The notes below the pieces were generated by a model, which worked only from the letters and a program-made list of their open reading frames with translations, was not told the origin of the DNA and did not search any database. The translations under genes and the position numbers were made by a program. A DNA stretch of 64,000 nt from Granulicella sibirica (GTDB taxonomy: Bacteria > Acidobacteriota > Terriglobia > Terriglobales > Acidobacteriaceae), in assembly GCF_004115155.1 (NCBI RefSeq), contig NZ_RDSM01000001.1, forward strand, positions 1,116,001-1,180,000, written 5' to 3'. Positions 8,348 to 16,161 of the stretch are shown here, one piece after another. Position 1 is the first letter of the stretch, and each line of letters opens with the position of its first letter.

Positions 8348-10054
8348 ATGAACCGCAGAAGCTTTCTAGGTACGCTGGCAGCGATCCCGCTCACCCCATC
8401 CCTCGCCTTCGCGGACAAACACCCTCCCGCCAGCACAGCCACCCCCGAATCCGACCGTTTCCATCTCACGCTAAACCGCGTTCTGCACGGCTCGAACCCC
8501 GCCTACACCCCCGACTTCCTCCTCGAAGACATCCACGCCACCCCTGGTCGTCGCTTCACCGAGTTCTCCGGCGACGTCTCCGGACGCTGGGTCGGTGCCC
8601 TCGCCTCCGCTTCATCCGAGTACGGCACCCCCTTTCCCATCCTCGACGAAGTCGTCCATCGCGTCATCGCCGCCCAGCATCCCGACGGCTACTTCGGCTC
8701 TGCCTTCCATTACGACCAGCCCACCGACCGCGACCTCGCCCTCCTCTGGGGCAACGGACGCCTCCTCGTCGGCCTCATGGAGTACCACTCCCTCACCAAA
8801 GATCCCGCCACCCTTGCCTCAGCCCGAAAGCTCGGAGACTTCCTCGTCCGCATCGGACCTGAGTTCAACTCAAAAAAGATGGCCGATGACTTCGGCGCCG
8901 CCCATTTCGCCTCGAGCTACATCTGCTGGACCCAGCAGACCGAAGGCCTCGCCGCCCTCTACGCCGTCACCCACGACGATCGCTACAAAGACCTCTGCGC
9001 CGCCATCTCCGAACGCATCGAGCGCCGCCCCTCGGACCACGTCCACGGCTATCTCTGCAGCCTGCGTGGCACAGTTGACCTCTACCAGGCCACGCACGAC
9101 TCCACCCACCTCCGCCGCGCCGAAGACGGCTGGCTCAGCGTCATGAACTCCGGCGACGTCCTCGTCACCGGCGGCGTCCCCGAAGCCTGGTCTCCCAAGC
9201 GCCTCCGCACCGAAGGCTGCGCCGAGTGCGACTGGCTACGCCTGAACCTATCTCTATGGCGCGCCACCGCCAACCCAAAGTACCTCGACACAGCCGAGCA
9301 CATCCTCTTCAACGAGTTCTCCATGAACCAGTTCTCCACCGGAGACTTCGGCCATGCCACCCTCGACGAGTCCGGCATCCCGCAAATTGTCTCGGTCCGC
9401 GCCTGGTGGTGCTGCACCCTGCACGGCCTGCGCGCCTTCCCCGACGTCCACCGCACCGCCTTCCGCTCCACCGGCCAGAGCCTCTTCTACGACCTCCCCG
9501 TAGACAGCACCTTCACCCAGGCCGGTCTTCACGTCGAAGCAAAATCAAGCCTCGCGCAAGACGGAACCATCCAACTGAAAGTAAAACAGTCCCCCGCCGG
9601 CCAGAGACTCACCGTGCGCCAACCCGCCTGGGCTGAGACCATCCATCTCGACCGAAACGGCCACCCCGTCCCGGGCCTCACCGTCTCCAACCTCACCCCC
9701 AACGACACCATCACGATCACCTATGCCATGGAGAAGAAGCAGACCCCCTCTCCCGGCAACAAGGGCCAACTCTTCACCTACGGCCCCTGGCTCCTCGGAG
9801 CTCCCTCAGCCGTGAACCCCGGCTACTTCAACGAACTCCACCCCAGGAACACCCTGCTACCCGCAACCCTGCAAACCGCATCCGAGCCTGCACAAAACCT
9901 CTTCGCCGTCCCGGTAGCCGCCGCCCAGTCCGCATACATCCCCGCCGAGTTCCCCGAACAGCCCTCCCAGGTCCAACTCCGTGCCGTAGCCGAGCAAACA
10001 TCCATGCTTCCAACACCATGGCAGATCGCCTTCCAGGTAAAGAAAACAAGCTAA
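8348..10054 (+). CDS. GH127-like beta-L-arabinofuranosidase family protein (DUF1680), Tat-exported
   Basis: A 568-residue secreted protein. The start MNRRSFLGTLAAIPLTPSLA is a twin-arginine signal peptide, and GGAG lies 6 bases before the ATG. The (alpha/alpha)6-barrel features of the family are present, including the metal/cysteine catalytic set: EGCAECDW (Glu and Cys) and AWWCCTLHG (the Cys pair), which matches the zinc-cysteine centre known for GH127. Likely removes L-arabinofuranose or a related sugar from plant cell-wall glycans. It faces the GH35-like gene and is followed 26 bases on by another exported protein. Confidence 0.87.
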   Translation: MNRRSFLGTLAAIPLTPSLAFADKHPPASTATPESDRFHLTLNRVLHGSNPAYTPDFLLEDIHATPGRRFTEFSGDVSGRWVGALASASSEYGTPFPILDEVVHRVIAAQHPDGYFGSAFHYDQPTDRDLALLWGNGRLLVGLMEYHSLTKDPATLASARKLGDFLVRIGPEFNSKKMADDFGAAHFASSYICWTQQTEGLAALYAVTHDDRYKDLCAAISERIERRPSDHVHGYLCSLRGTVDLYQATHDSTHLRRAEDGWLSVMNSGDVLVTGGVPEAWSPKRLRTEGCAECDWLRLNLSLWRATANPKYLDTAEHILFNEFSMNQFSTGDFGHATLDESGIPQIVSVRAWWCCTLHGLRAFPDVHRTAFRSTGQSLFYDLPVDSTFTQAGLHVEAKSSLAQDGTIQLKVKQSPAGQRLTVRQPAWAETIHLDRNGHPVPGLTVSNLTPNDTITITYAMEKKQTPSPGNKGQLFTYGPWLLGAPSAVNPGYFNELHPRNTLLPATLQTASEPAQNLFAVPVAAAQSAYIPAEFPEQPSQVQLRAVAEQTSMLPTPWQIAFQVKKTS

Positions 10055-10080
10055 TCCGCTGCCTGCTAAAGTGGCTCGCT

Positions 10081-10839
10081 ATGCGACCTCACAGCATCGC
10101 GCTCCTCGCAATCCTTCTCGCCGCCCGCACCCACCCACTCTCAGCCCAAACCGTCCCCGACTGGGCCCAGCCCGGCTCCGCCACGCACAATCAGGTCCCC
10201 CCACCCGCCGACTTCCACCGCCCCACCCGCACCTTGGCCGAGCCCATCGGCATCTTCCAGGGCCAGTCCGACATCGGCGCCGCCGTCGTCCCCGGCAACT
10301 CCACCTTCGATCCGGCGGGCAAAACCTACACCATCACCTCCGCCGGCTACAACATCTGGTACTCCCGCGACGAGTTCCGCTATCTTTGGAAAAAGGTCTC
10401 CGGCGACCTCTCCCTAGCCACCGATCTTTCCTTTCCGAACCCCGAAGGCTACGGCGATCGCAAGGTCGTCATCGTCATCCGCCAGTCGCTCGACGACGAC
10501 GCCAAGGAAGCCGTGGCCGGCGAGCACGGAACCGGCATGATTCACCTCGCCTGGCGTCCCGAAACCAACCAGCAGATGAAGGACATGTCCTTTCGCTTCG
10601 GAGGCACGCTCAACAACGTCCACGCCAAACGCATCGGCATCGAGAAGCATGGAGACGAGATCGCCCTCTACGTCAGCTTCCAGGGCGAACCCATGCACCA
10701 GCTGGGCCCACCCCTCAAACTCCCCTTCGAAGGCCCGTTCTACGTCGGCATAGGCTTCTGCTCCCACCTTCCCGCCAAAGCCGACACCGCCATCCTGTCC
10801 AACGTCATCCTCGAAGACACCGCTGGCAAGGTAAAGTGA
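10081..10839 (+). CDS. Secreted concanavalin-like/DUF1349-type protein
   Basis: A 252-residue exported protein with a signal peptide (MRPHSIALLAILLAART). The body has the pattern of DUF1349/laminin-G-like beta sandwiches: YNIWYSRDEFRYLWKKVSG, then DRKVVIVIRQSLDDDAKEA, and a final YVGIGFCSH. In other Acidobacteriota similar proteins are often labelled as TolR/TolB-like, without support I can see. The ATG at 10081 is chosen for the signal peptide; an in-frame ATG at 10018 overlaps the GH127-like gene. Probably binds or acts on carbohydrate in the periplasm; no catalytic residues can be assigned. Confidence 0.75.
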   Translation: MRPHSIALLAILLAARTHPLSAQTVPDWAQPGSATHNQVPPPADFHRPTRTLAEPIGIFQGQSDIGAAVVPGNSTFDPAGKTYTITSAGYNIWYSRDEFRYLWKKVSGDLSLATDLSFPNPEGYGDRKVVIVIRQSLDDDAKEAVAGEHGTGMIHLAWRPETNQQMKDMSFRFGGTLNNVHAKRIGIEKHGDEIALYVSFQGEPMHQLGPPLKLPFEGPFYVGIGFCSHLPAKADTAILSNVILEDTAGKVK

Positions 10840-10852
10840 AGCCTCATAACGC

Positions 10853-10883
10853 AAAAAGGAGGACCGAAACCACCGGCCCTCCT
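10853..10883 (-). terminator. Rho-independent terminator for the gene at 10907-12127
   Basis: Read on the minus strand, arms AGGAGGGCCG and CGGTCCTCCT (one mismatch, 7-base loop) are followed directly by TTTTTG. It lies 24 bases past the stop of the minus-strand dehydrogenase-like gene and 14 bases past the stop of the plus-strand gene, so it may serve both. Confidence 0.8.
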
Positions 10884-10906
10884 CCCGCTACCCGAATCGG
10901 AACAAC

Positions 10907-12127
10907 CTACTTAGGCGTAACCCGGAACACCCCACCGCCCCGAGCATCTTCAAGCAGCCAGAGCGCCCCATCCGGAGCCTCTTCAACATCCCGGATCCGG
11001 TGCCCAACCTCCCAACGCTCGGCAGGCTTTGCCCCACCCTTGCCATCGAACGTAACTCGAAGAATCGCCTTCGAAGCCAGCCCGCTGATCAGCGCCGACC
11101 CGTTCCACTGCGGAAACATCGAGCCCTTGTAGAACATCAGGTTGCCCGGAGCAATAATCGGCGTCCAGTAGATCACCGGCTTGGTCAAATCAGGCCGCGT
11201 ATCCGGACTCGGAATCGGCACGCCGTTATAGTTCACCGCGTACGAAGCCAGCGGCCACCCATAGTTCTTCCCCGGCAGAATCAGGTTCAGCTCATCCCCG
11301 CCCTTCGGCCCATGCTCCATCTCCCAAAGCTTGCCGTCCGGTGCAAAGGCCAGCCCGTAAGGCGTCCGGTGCCCCATGCTCCACGTCTCCGACTGCGTCA
11401 GGTTCGGCCCCGGAAACGTATACGTCTTCACCACAGGAGCCGTCTTCGCCGCTTCGGTATCGTCCGGCGGATCGATCACCGGCACGCTCGCCGCACCCGT
11501 CTTGCCCGCCATCGGGTTCCCCGGGGCAGGCTTTCCATCGAGCGTCAGCCGCAGGATCTTGCCCAGAGGCTGGTTCGGATCCTGGGCCGGTGTCATCCTC
11601 TGCCGATCCCCAACCGTGAGATACAGGTACTTCGAGTCCGGCGAGAACGCGACTGCCGCCCCGAACTGCCCGCCCTGGCCCCGCTCGCCATCCCGCCAGA
11701 TCACCTTCAGGTCGTCGAGGCTCGCCGAGCCCTGCCCAAGCGTCAGCTTCGCCCGCGCCAGCGCCAGGCTCGACCCGCCCTCACCCGGCTCCGAATACGT
11801 GAGGTACACAAAGTGGTCCTTCGCATAGTGCGGCGAGAGGTAGATCCCCAGCATGCCGCCCTGTCCCCGGGCCAGAACCGCCGGAGCATTCGCCACCGGC
11901 GTCTTCTCTCCGGTCTGCGTCACAACCCAGATCGGTCCAACCTTCTCGGTAATCAGCATCCGCCCGTCCGGCAGGAATGCAATCCGCCACGGCAGGTTCA
12001 ACGTCGTCACCTGCGTCAGCGTAAACGGAACATCCGCCTCGGGCTTCTGCTCGCCCGCATTGATCTGCGCCTTTACCTGGGTCGCGGCCAGAGCCAGAAA
12101 AACTCCCGCGATCACGATCTGCTTCAT
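10907..12127 (-). CDS. PQQ-dependent glucose/sorbosone dehydrogenase-like protein (soluble aldose sugar dehydrogenase family)
   Basis: A 406-residue secreted six-bladed beta-propeller of the GSDH family, which oxidises sugars in the periplasm with PQQ. Family signatures: LPWRIAFLPDGRMLITEK near the start, GGMLGIYLSPHYAKDHFVYL, GHRTPYGLAFAPDGKLWEMEHGP and GDELNLILPGKNYGWP. The ATG at 12127 is preceded by GAGGGA and begins a signal peptide (MKQIVIAGVFLALAATQVKA). No PQQ synthesis genes are in the window. A strong terminator follows. Confidence 0.88.
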   Translation of the reverse strand: MKQIVIAGVFLALAATQVKAQINAGEQKPEADVPFTLTQVTTLNLPWRIAFLPDGRMLITEKVGPIWVVTQTGEKTPVANAPAVLARGQGGMLGIYLSPHYAKDHFVYLTYSEPGEGGSSLALARAKLTLGQGSASLDDLKVIWRDGERGQGGQFGAAVAFSPDSKYLYLTVGDRQRMTPAQDPNQPLGKILRLTLDGKPAPGNPMAGKTGAASVPVIDPPDDTEAAKTAPVVKTYTFPGPNLTQSETWSMGHRTPYGLAFAPDGKLWEMEHGPKGGDELNLILPGKNYGWPLASYAVNYNGVPIPSPDTRPDLTKPVIYWTPIIAPGNLMFYKGSMFPQWNGSALISGLASKAILRVTFDGKGGAKPAERWEVGHRIRDVEEAPDGALWLLEDARGGGVFRVTPK

Positions 12128-12342
12128 ATCTTTTCCCTCGATCCATACGGATTGGTACGGCGTTAGCGATACTCGTTGGACGCAATCAGAGACCGGATCC
12201 GCTAGGATGGACGCGCCTCGACCAGCATCCTTTGTACAACACTTCTGTTTCATCGTTGAGCACACGCAGTGTCGATAGGCAGACGGTCGATCCTGCCGGA
12301 AAGTCTCGCGACCTGCGATAGTGGTTGGCGGAGACTCAACCG

Positions 12343-13389
12343 ATGATACGTCGTGCTGCCTTCGCGCTCTTCTCGATCACCCTCGTAGCCGCCGCCCAGG
12401 AGAACCCCGCAACCAGAATCACCGAAAACCACGCCGTCACCGAAGCCGACGGAACCGTCCGCATGCAGCGCGTCATTCCCCTTCCGCAAAGCCTGAGTCC
12501 CGAGGCCACGGCATGGCTCAGCCGCCCCCTCGCCACCGACGCAAACGTCCCCCAGACCATCGAGCAGCGCCGCACCGCACTCGACGCCTCCCAGGCCCGC
12601 CACCGCGACGAGCTGCTGAAGCTCTTCCCCGGAACCATCAAGGACACCACGCTAGCAGGCGTCCCCGTCCACGACGTCACCCCAACCACCCTGAAGCACA
12701 AAGACCGCGTCCTCATCTGCCTCCACGGCGGCGGTTTCAACGCCGACTCCGGCTCCTACTCCGAATCGATCCCGGTAGCCGGCCTCACCGGCGTACGCGT
12801 CGTCAGTCTCCTCTACCGCCTCGCCCCGGAGCATCCCTTCCCCGCCGGCGTGGACGACGTCATCGCCGTCTACCGCGAGCTCCTCAAAACCTACAGGCCC
12901 AACCGCATCGGCATCTTCGGCAGCAGCGCGGGAGCCGGCCTCACTCTGCAGGCCGCGGTCAAGATGAAGCAGCTCAAGCTCCCCATGCCCGCCGCCCTCG
13001 GCCCCTTCTCCGCCCCCGCCAGCATGGCCGACGGAGGCGACTCCCGCTCCCTCTACAACACCGACGGCCTACGCGGCTACGTCCCCATCATGGACGGCAC
13101 CCTCGACACCGACTACGTCGGGAAGACCGACCCGCGCGATCCCGTCCTGTCGCCCATGTACGCGGACCTCCACGACATGCCGCCAACGCTCTTCCTCACC
13201 AGCGAGCGCGATCTCCTCCTCAGCGCGACAAGCTCCCTCAGCCGCGCCTTTATCCGTGCCGGAAACCAGTCGCAACTCATCGTCTTCGAAGGACTCCCGC
13301 ATTGCTTCTGGAACAACAGCACCCTGCCGGAGTCACACGAAGCCTGGGGATACATGGCGAACTTCTTCGACCGGGAGTTAGGACGCTAA
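12343..13389 (+). CDS. Secreted alpha/beta hydrolase, HSL-type esterase
   Basis: A 348-residue esterase/lipase-like hydrolase with signal peptide (MIRRAAFALFSITLVAAA). It carries the hormone-sensitive-lipase oxyanion motif HGGGF, the nucleophile motif GSSAGAG, an acid in LTSERDLLL and the catalytic histidine in GLPHCFW. I prefer the ATG at 12343 (GGAG 9 bases before) over a TTG at 12325. A decayed copy of its last 30 codons lies at 14383-14487. Substrate probably a short-chain or acetyl ester, which would fit the surrounding glycan-degrading genes. Confidence 0.9.
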   Translation: MIRRAAFALFSITLVAAAQENPATRITENHAVTEADGTVRMQRVIPLPQSLSPEATAWLSRPLATDANVPQTIEQRRTALDASQARHRDELLKLFPGTIKDTTLAGVPVHDVTPTTLKHKDRVLICLHGGGFNADSGSYSESIPVAGLTGVRVVSLLYRLAPEHPFPAGVDDVIAVYRELLKTYRPNRIGIFGSSAGAGLTLQAAVKMKQLKLPMPAALGPFSAPASMADGGDSRSLYNTDGLRGYVPIMDGTLDTDYVGKTDPRDPVLSPMYADLHDMPPTLFLTSERDLLLSATSSLSRAFIRAGNQSQLIVFEGLPHCFWNNSTLPESHEAWGYMANFFDRELGR

Positions 13390-13431
13390 GCAGGCGATAC
13401 CAACAATAGAGACAAAACACGGAGGCGACAG

Positions 13432-14070
13432 ATGCAAGGTGAATCGAAGACCGGCCGACGCAATTTTCTCGCAACCGCAGTAACGGCAGCCACTTCAGCT
13501 CTCACGGCTGGTCTCTCTCATGTTGACACTCTCGGCCAACAAGCGGGGGCCCACCCGCACCCGACGACATCGTCGCCTCTCTCCTTCGACAATCTGTACG
13601 ACACCTCAATCCTCGCGACAGCACTGAAAGGCGAAGCCGCCGACCGCCTCGCCCTCCGTCGGCTCGTCGACGCTTGGGCGCACTGCGCCGACAGGCGCCT
13701 CGCTGAGCAGCAATCAAACCTCTTCGTCCCCGACGGGGCCATCCTGAACTACGAAGGAGATCCCAAAACCCACGAGCCACACTCGACGATCAAGGGCAGA
13801 ACCGCCATCCGCACGGCCCTTGCTGTCCTCAACACCTTCACGGTCACCTTACACATGAATGGTCAGAGCGACGCCGTGATCCAGGGCGATCACGCCATCG
13901 GTGAGACATATTGCCTGGTCCATCAATTCACAGGGGCAAACGAGCAGCGCAAATGCCAGACCCTGGGAATCCGCTACTACGATCAGTTCCTTCGCCAGGA
14001 CCACCGCTGGTTCTTCGCGGAGAGGAAACTCGTCATCGACTGGTCCGACACGCGCATGTCCGTCCCGTGA
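13432..14070 (+). CDS. Tat-exported SnoaL/NTF2-like protein
   Basis: A 212-residue protein with a twin-arginine signal (TGRRNFLATAVTAATS) and GGAGG 6 bases before the ATG. The body (ADRLALRRLVDAWAHCADRR, then DGAILNYEGD and GRTAIRTAL) has the cone-shaped SnoaL-like fold used by ketosteroid isomerase, dehydratases and some sugar-modifying enzymes. It follows the esterase gene by 42 bases. Specific activity unknown. Confidence 0.83.
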   Translation: MQGESKTGRRNFLATAVTAATSALTAGLSHVDTLGQQAGAHPHPTTSSPLSFDNLYDTSILATALKGEAADRLALRRLVDAWAHCADRRLAEQQSNLFVPDGAILNYEGDPKTHEPHSTIKGRTAIRTALAVLNTFTVTLHMNGQSDAVIQGDHAIGETYCLVHQFTGANEQRKCQTLGIRYYDQFLRQDHRWFFAERKLVIDWSDTRMSVP

Positions 14071-14124
14071 CAACAAACGGCCCCCCGCGGGCACCCGTGG
14101 GCGAGGTACGGCGATACTTGGCGT

Positions 14125-14211
14125 CTAACGACCCGCCAGCAACAGGTACGCAGCCGAGGTGAGGATCATGAAAGCCGCCGCTCCGAACATGTAACGATCT
14201 TCGACCGTCAT
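14125..14211 (-). CDS. Small single-span membrane protein (28 residues)
   Basis: Reads MTVEDRYMFGAAAFMILTSA and then AYLLLAGR before TAG. A perfect GGAGG sits 6 bases before the ATG (plus-strand 14218-14222), far better than expected for a random frame. The charged N terminus followed by an 18-residue hydrophobic helix and a final Arg fits a tiny inner-membrane protein. It lies just after the SnoaL-like gene, on the opposite strand. No family recognised; too short for routine gene callers. Confidence 0.5.
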   Translation of the reverse strand: MTVEDRYMFGAAAFMILTSAAYLLLAGR

Positions 14212-14310
14212 GAAGCGCCTCCGAGTGGCAAATCTGCCATCCGGATATATCGACTGCGCTGCTGGCCCAGTTCAGTTCCGGGCGCAACTCTTCTCAGTTC
14301 GCTCAGTCTT

Positions 14311-14382
14311 TCACGCAGCTGCATCGATTGCTACTGAGGCCGCCCTCGTGATGGCCACGACTGTGATGTCATCGGATTGCCC
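14311..14382 (-). pseudogene. Remnant of a SpoIIE-type phosphatase gene (last 23 codons)
   Basis: The frame encodes GQSDDITVVAITR followed by AASVAIDAAA and a stop, matching the end of the intact phosphatase at 17205-19223 (GQSDDITVVAITR then TTPVAIHVAA) at 18 of 23 positions, with the stop in the same place. Upstream similarity ends abruptly at 14382, where an esterase remnant on the other strand begins. Clearly a broken piece, probably from a paralogue and not a copy of the neighbour itself. Confidence 0.85.
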
Positions 14383-14487
14383 CCGCATTGCTTCTGGAAC
14401 AACGACACGCTGCCCGAGTAGCACGAAGCCTGGGGTTATATGGCGAATTTCTTCGACCGGGAGCTCGATCGCGGACACAACGCATGA
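14383..14487 (+). pseudogene. Remnant of an HSL-type esterase gene (3' end)
   Basis: Encodes PHCFWNNDTLPE, a stop (TAG at 14419), then HEAWGYMANFFDREL. This matches the last 30 residues of the intact esterase at 12343-13389 at 27 positions, the serine after LPE being replaced by the stop. It starts exactly where the phosphatase remnant ends, so both are debris of one rearrangement or deletion. Confidence 0.87.
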
Positions 14488-14519
14488 CAGAAGTTCCAGC
14501 CAGCCTCGCATCGATACGC

Positions 14520-14876
14520 TTAGGCGGGCTGCCACAGCTCGACACGATTTCCTTCCGGATCCGTCAGCCACCCGAACTTTCCAAAGTCATAGCTCGCCCG
14601 TTCCGGATCGACCGTGACACCTTCCGCGATCAAACGGTCCATCACGCCATCCAGGTCATCTACCTGTAGATTGAGCATCGCCTTCTGGGCCGGCGGGAAG
14701 TAGTCATTGTCCTGTTTGAAAAGGGAGAAGACAATCTGGGGATGTTGCGTCGGCACAGGAAACGCAAAGGCTCCGTCGGGCTTTGTCAGACCGAGATGCT
14801 GCTCGTACCAGGCATACAGGGCCTTCGGATCGTTCGCTCGCAAAAAGATACCGCCAAATCCAGTGATGGAAGCCAT
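14520..14876 (-). CDS. VOC-family (glyoxalase/bleomycin-resistance-like) protein
   Basis: A 118-residue protein with the paired beta-alpha-beta-beta-beta modules of the vicinal oxygen chelate fold: GGIFLRANDPKALYAWYEQH at the start and WLTDPEGNRVELWQP at the end, the latter carrying the usual metal-ligand glutamate. Members include glyoxalase I, dioxygenases and drug-binding proteins. Last gene of a minus-strand run that includes the DUF4199 and LuxR-like genes. Substrate unknown. Confidence 0.85.
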   Translation of the reverse strand: MASITGFGGIFLRANDPKALYAWYEQHLGLTKPDGAFAFPVPTQHPQIVFSLFKQDNDYFPPAQKAMLNLQVDDLDGVMDRLIAEGVTVDPERASYDFGKFGWLTDPEGNRVELWQPA

Positions 14877-14936
14877 GCTTTCTCCAGGGAAACCTTTGTT
14901 ATCCAGATTGAGTGGGTGGCGGACGGGAGGCTCGGG

Positions 14937-15500
14937 CTACGCCCCGGCCTCTTGATTTGTTGTCATCATAGCGGCAGACGGTTCAGCGGCGCCCTTGCGG
15001 CGAAGGATGGCTGCCGAGATCAGAGTAATGATAAGGCCGACCGGCAGAGGCTCCATGAAGGTGTAAGCCATGTTCACAAAAGGGTTCTGGTAGAGCTGCT
15101 GAGAGCGCTGGATGGCAGCGACCTTAGCGGCTGCGGCGGTCGGGTCAAGTCCCGAGGACTGGACCATGTGAATCTGCGCGGCGAAGTAGCTGTCCATGAA
15201 GTGGGGCATGAAGTTGAAATAGAGAATCTCCCACATCCCGACGTAGAAGACGCTGCAGATGAGCGTGATCAGGATGCCGCAGGCAAAGGCCCGCCCAAAG
15301 GAGATTTGGCCCCCAGGCGTGTTGTCGCGGTAGCTGCGGACTCCGAAGTAGACCAGTAGGAATGACGCCACCATGTTGGTGTAGCCGAGAACCATGCTGT
15401 GGGCTGAGCCAAGCTTGCTCGCGAAGATCAGCGAGGTGCCCATCAGGACGGAGATCATGACGCCGGAGATGAGCCCGAAGGTGAGGACGGTTTTCTTCAT
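14937..15500 (-). CDS. DUF4199 membrane protein
   Basis: A 187-residue integral membrane protein. The start MKKTVLTFGLISGVMISVLM, the GYTNMVASFLLVYFGVRSYR segment and the final PVGLIITLISAAILRRK are typical of DUF4199, with about four membrane helices. AGGAGG lies 5 bases before the ATG. Upstream on the same strand is a membrane-anchored LuxR-type protein, a pairing that suggests linked function. Biochemical role not known. Confidence 0.85.
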   Translation of the reverse strand: MKKTVLTFGLISGVMISVLMGTSLIFASKLGSAHSMVLGYTNMVASFLLVYFGVRSYRDNTPGGQISFGRAFACGILITLICSVFYVGMWEILYFNFMPHFMDSYFAAQIHMVQSSGLDPTAAAAKVAAIQRSQQLYQNPFVNMAYTFMEPLPVGLIITLISAAILRRKGAAEPSAAMMTTNQEAGA

Positions 15501-15562
15501 ATGAGCCTCCTGATGAAAGTCCCGGTGCGGGTGCGACTGGAGTCACGATGCGATCAAACATG

Positions 15563-15624
15563 CCCGAAAGTCGTCATTCTTTCGAGTGATTTTGCGGAAA
15601 CGCAGCCAAAATCGTACTTTCGGG
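15563..15624. repeat. Inverted repeat CCCGAAAGT ... ACTTTCGGG upstream of the DUF4199 gene
   Basis: Perfect 9-base arms at 15563-15571 and 15616-15624, separated by 44 bases, lie in the 132-base gap between the LuxR-like stop and the DUF4199 start. The left-arm motif recurs near 21641 (CCCCGAAAGTCGTTGTTTTC). It could be regulatory or part of a dispersed intergenic element. Confidence 0.5.
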
Positions 15625-15632
15625 TGACGCCT

Positions 15633-16103
15633 TCACGGCAGGAGCCCCAGTTCTTTGCCCCGGAGAACAGCCTGGGTCCGGCGCGCGGCTCCAAGCTTGT
15701 CGAAAGCGCGGGCACAGTGTGTCTTGACTGTGTTCTCCGAGACGAAGAGCTGCCTCGCGATCTCGCGATTGCTCAGCCCCAGCGCGACCAGGTTGAGAAT
15801 CTCAAGCTCGCGCGCCGTGATGCCGGTGGTCTGCTGCTGAGCAGTATCGGGAGCAAACGGTTCGGCAGCAGGGGCCTGAGCCGGCACAACCACCTCCCTC
15901 ACCACGACCGTTTCCCGGATGGTCTCACGGCCACGCGTGATGCGAAGGCCAAGCCAGATCCCAAAAGCCGAGAACAGCAAAGCCACAAGCGCACCGTACA
16001 GCTCGACGGAGTGCTCGATGACGATGAATCGGTATTCGGTGTACTGCAGCGTGGCGATCAGCACGCCGCCGACGACACCGAAGATGAGGACGTGGCGCTT
16101 CAT
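15633..16103 (-). CDS. Membrane-anchored LuxR-type transcriptional regulator
   Basis: A 156-residue protein with two N-terminal membrane helices (MKRHVLIFGVVGGVLIATL and ELYGALVALLFSAFGIWLGL), a linker rich in Val, Pro and Glu, and a C-terminal LuxR HTH (TARELEILNLVALGLSNREI, then SENTVKTHCARAFDKLGA). It has no receiver domain. The start is uncertain: ATG 16103 gives a family-like N terminus but no clear Shine-Dalgarno; ATG 16154 adds 17 residues and has AAGG before it. Its neighbour DUF4199 is a likely partner or target. Confidence 0.85.
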   Translation of the reverse strand: MKRHVLIFGVVGGVLIATLQYTEYRFIVIEHSVELYGALVALLFSAFGIWLGLRITRGRETIRETVVVREVVVPAQAPAAEPFAPDTAQQQTTGITARELEILNLVALGLSNREIARQLFVSENTVKTHCARAFDKLGAARRTQAVLRGKELGLLP

Positions 16104-16161
16104 GATGGCGTTGTGAAGAAGTATATCCACACCGGCCCGAACCCACGCCTTCATCCGGACC

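Noticed and set aside
11000..12166. 388-codon plus-strand frame, Arg/Leu/Pro-rich
   Set aside because: Antisense to the sugar-dehydrogenase-like gene, which has clear motifs, a signal peptide and a terminator.
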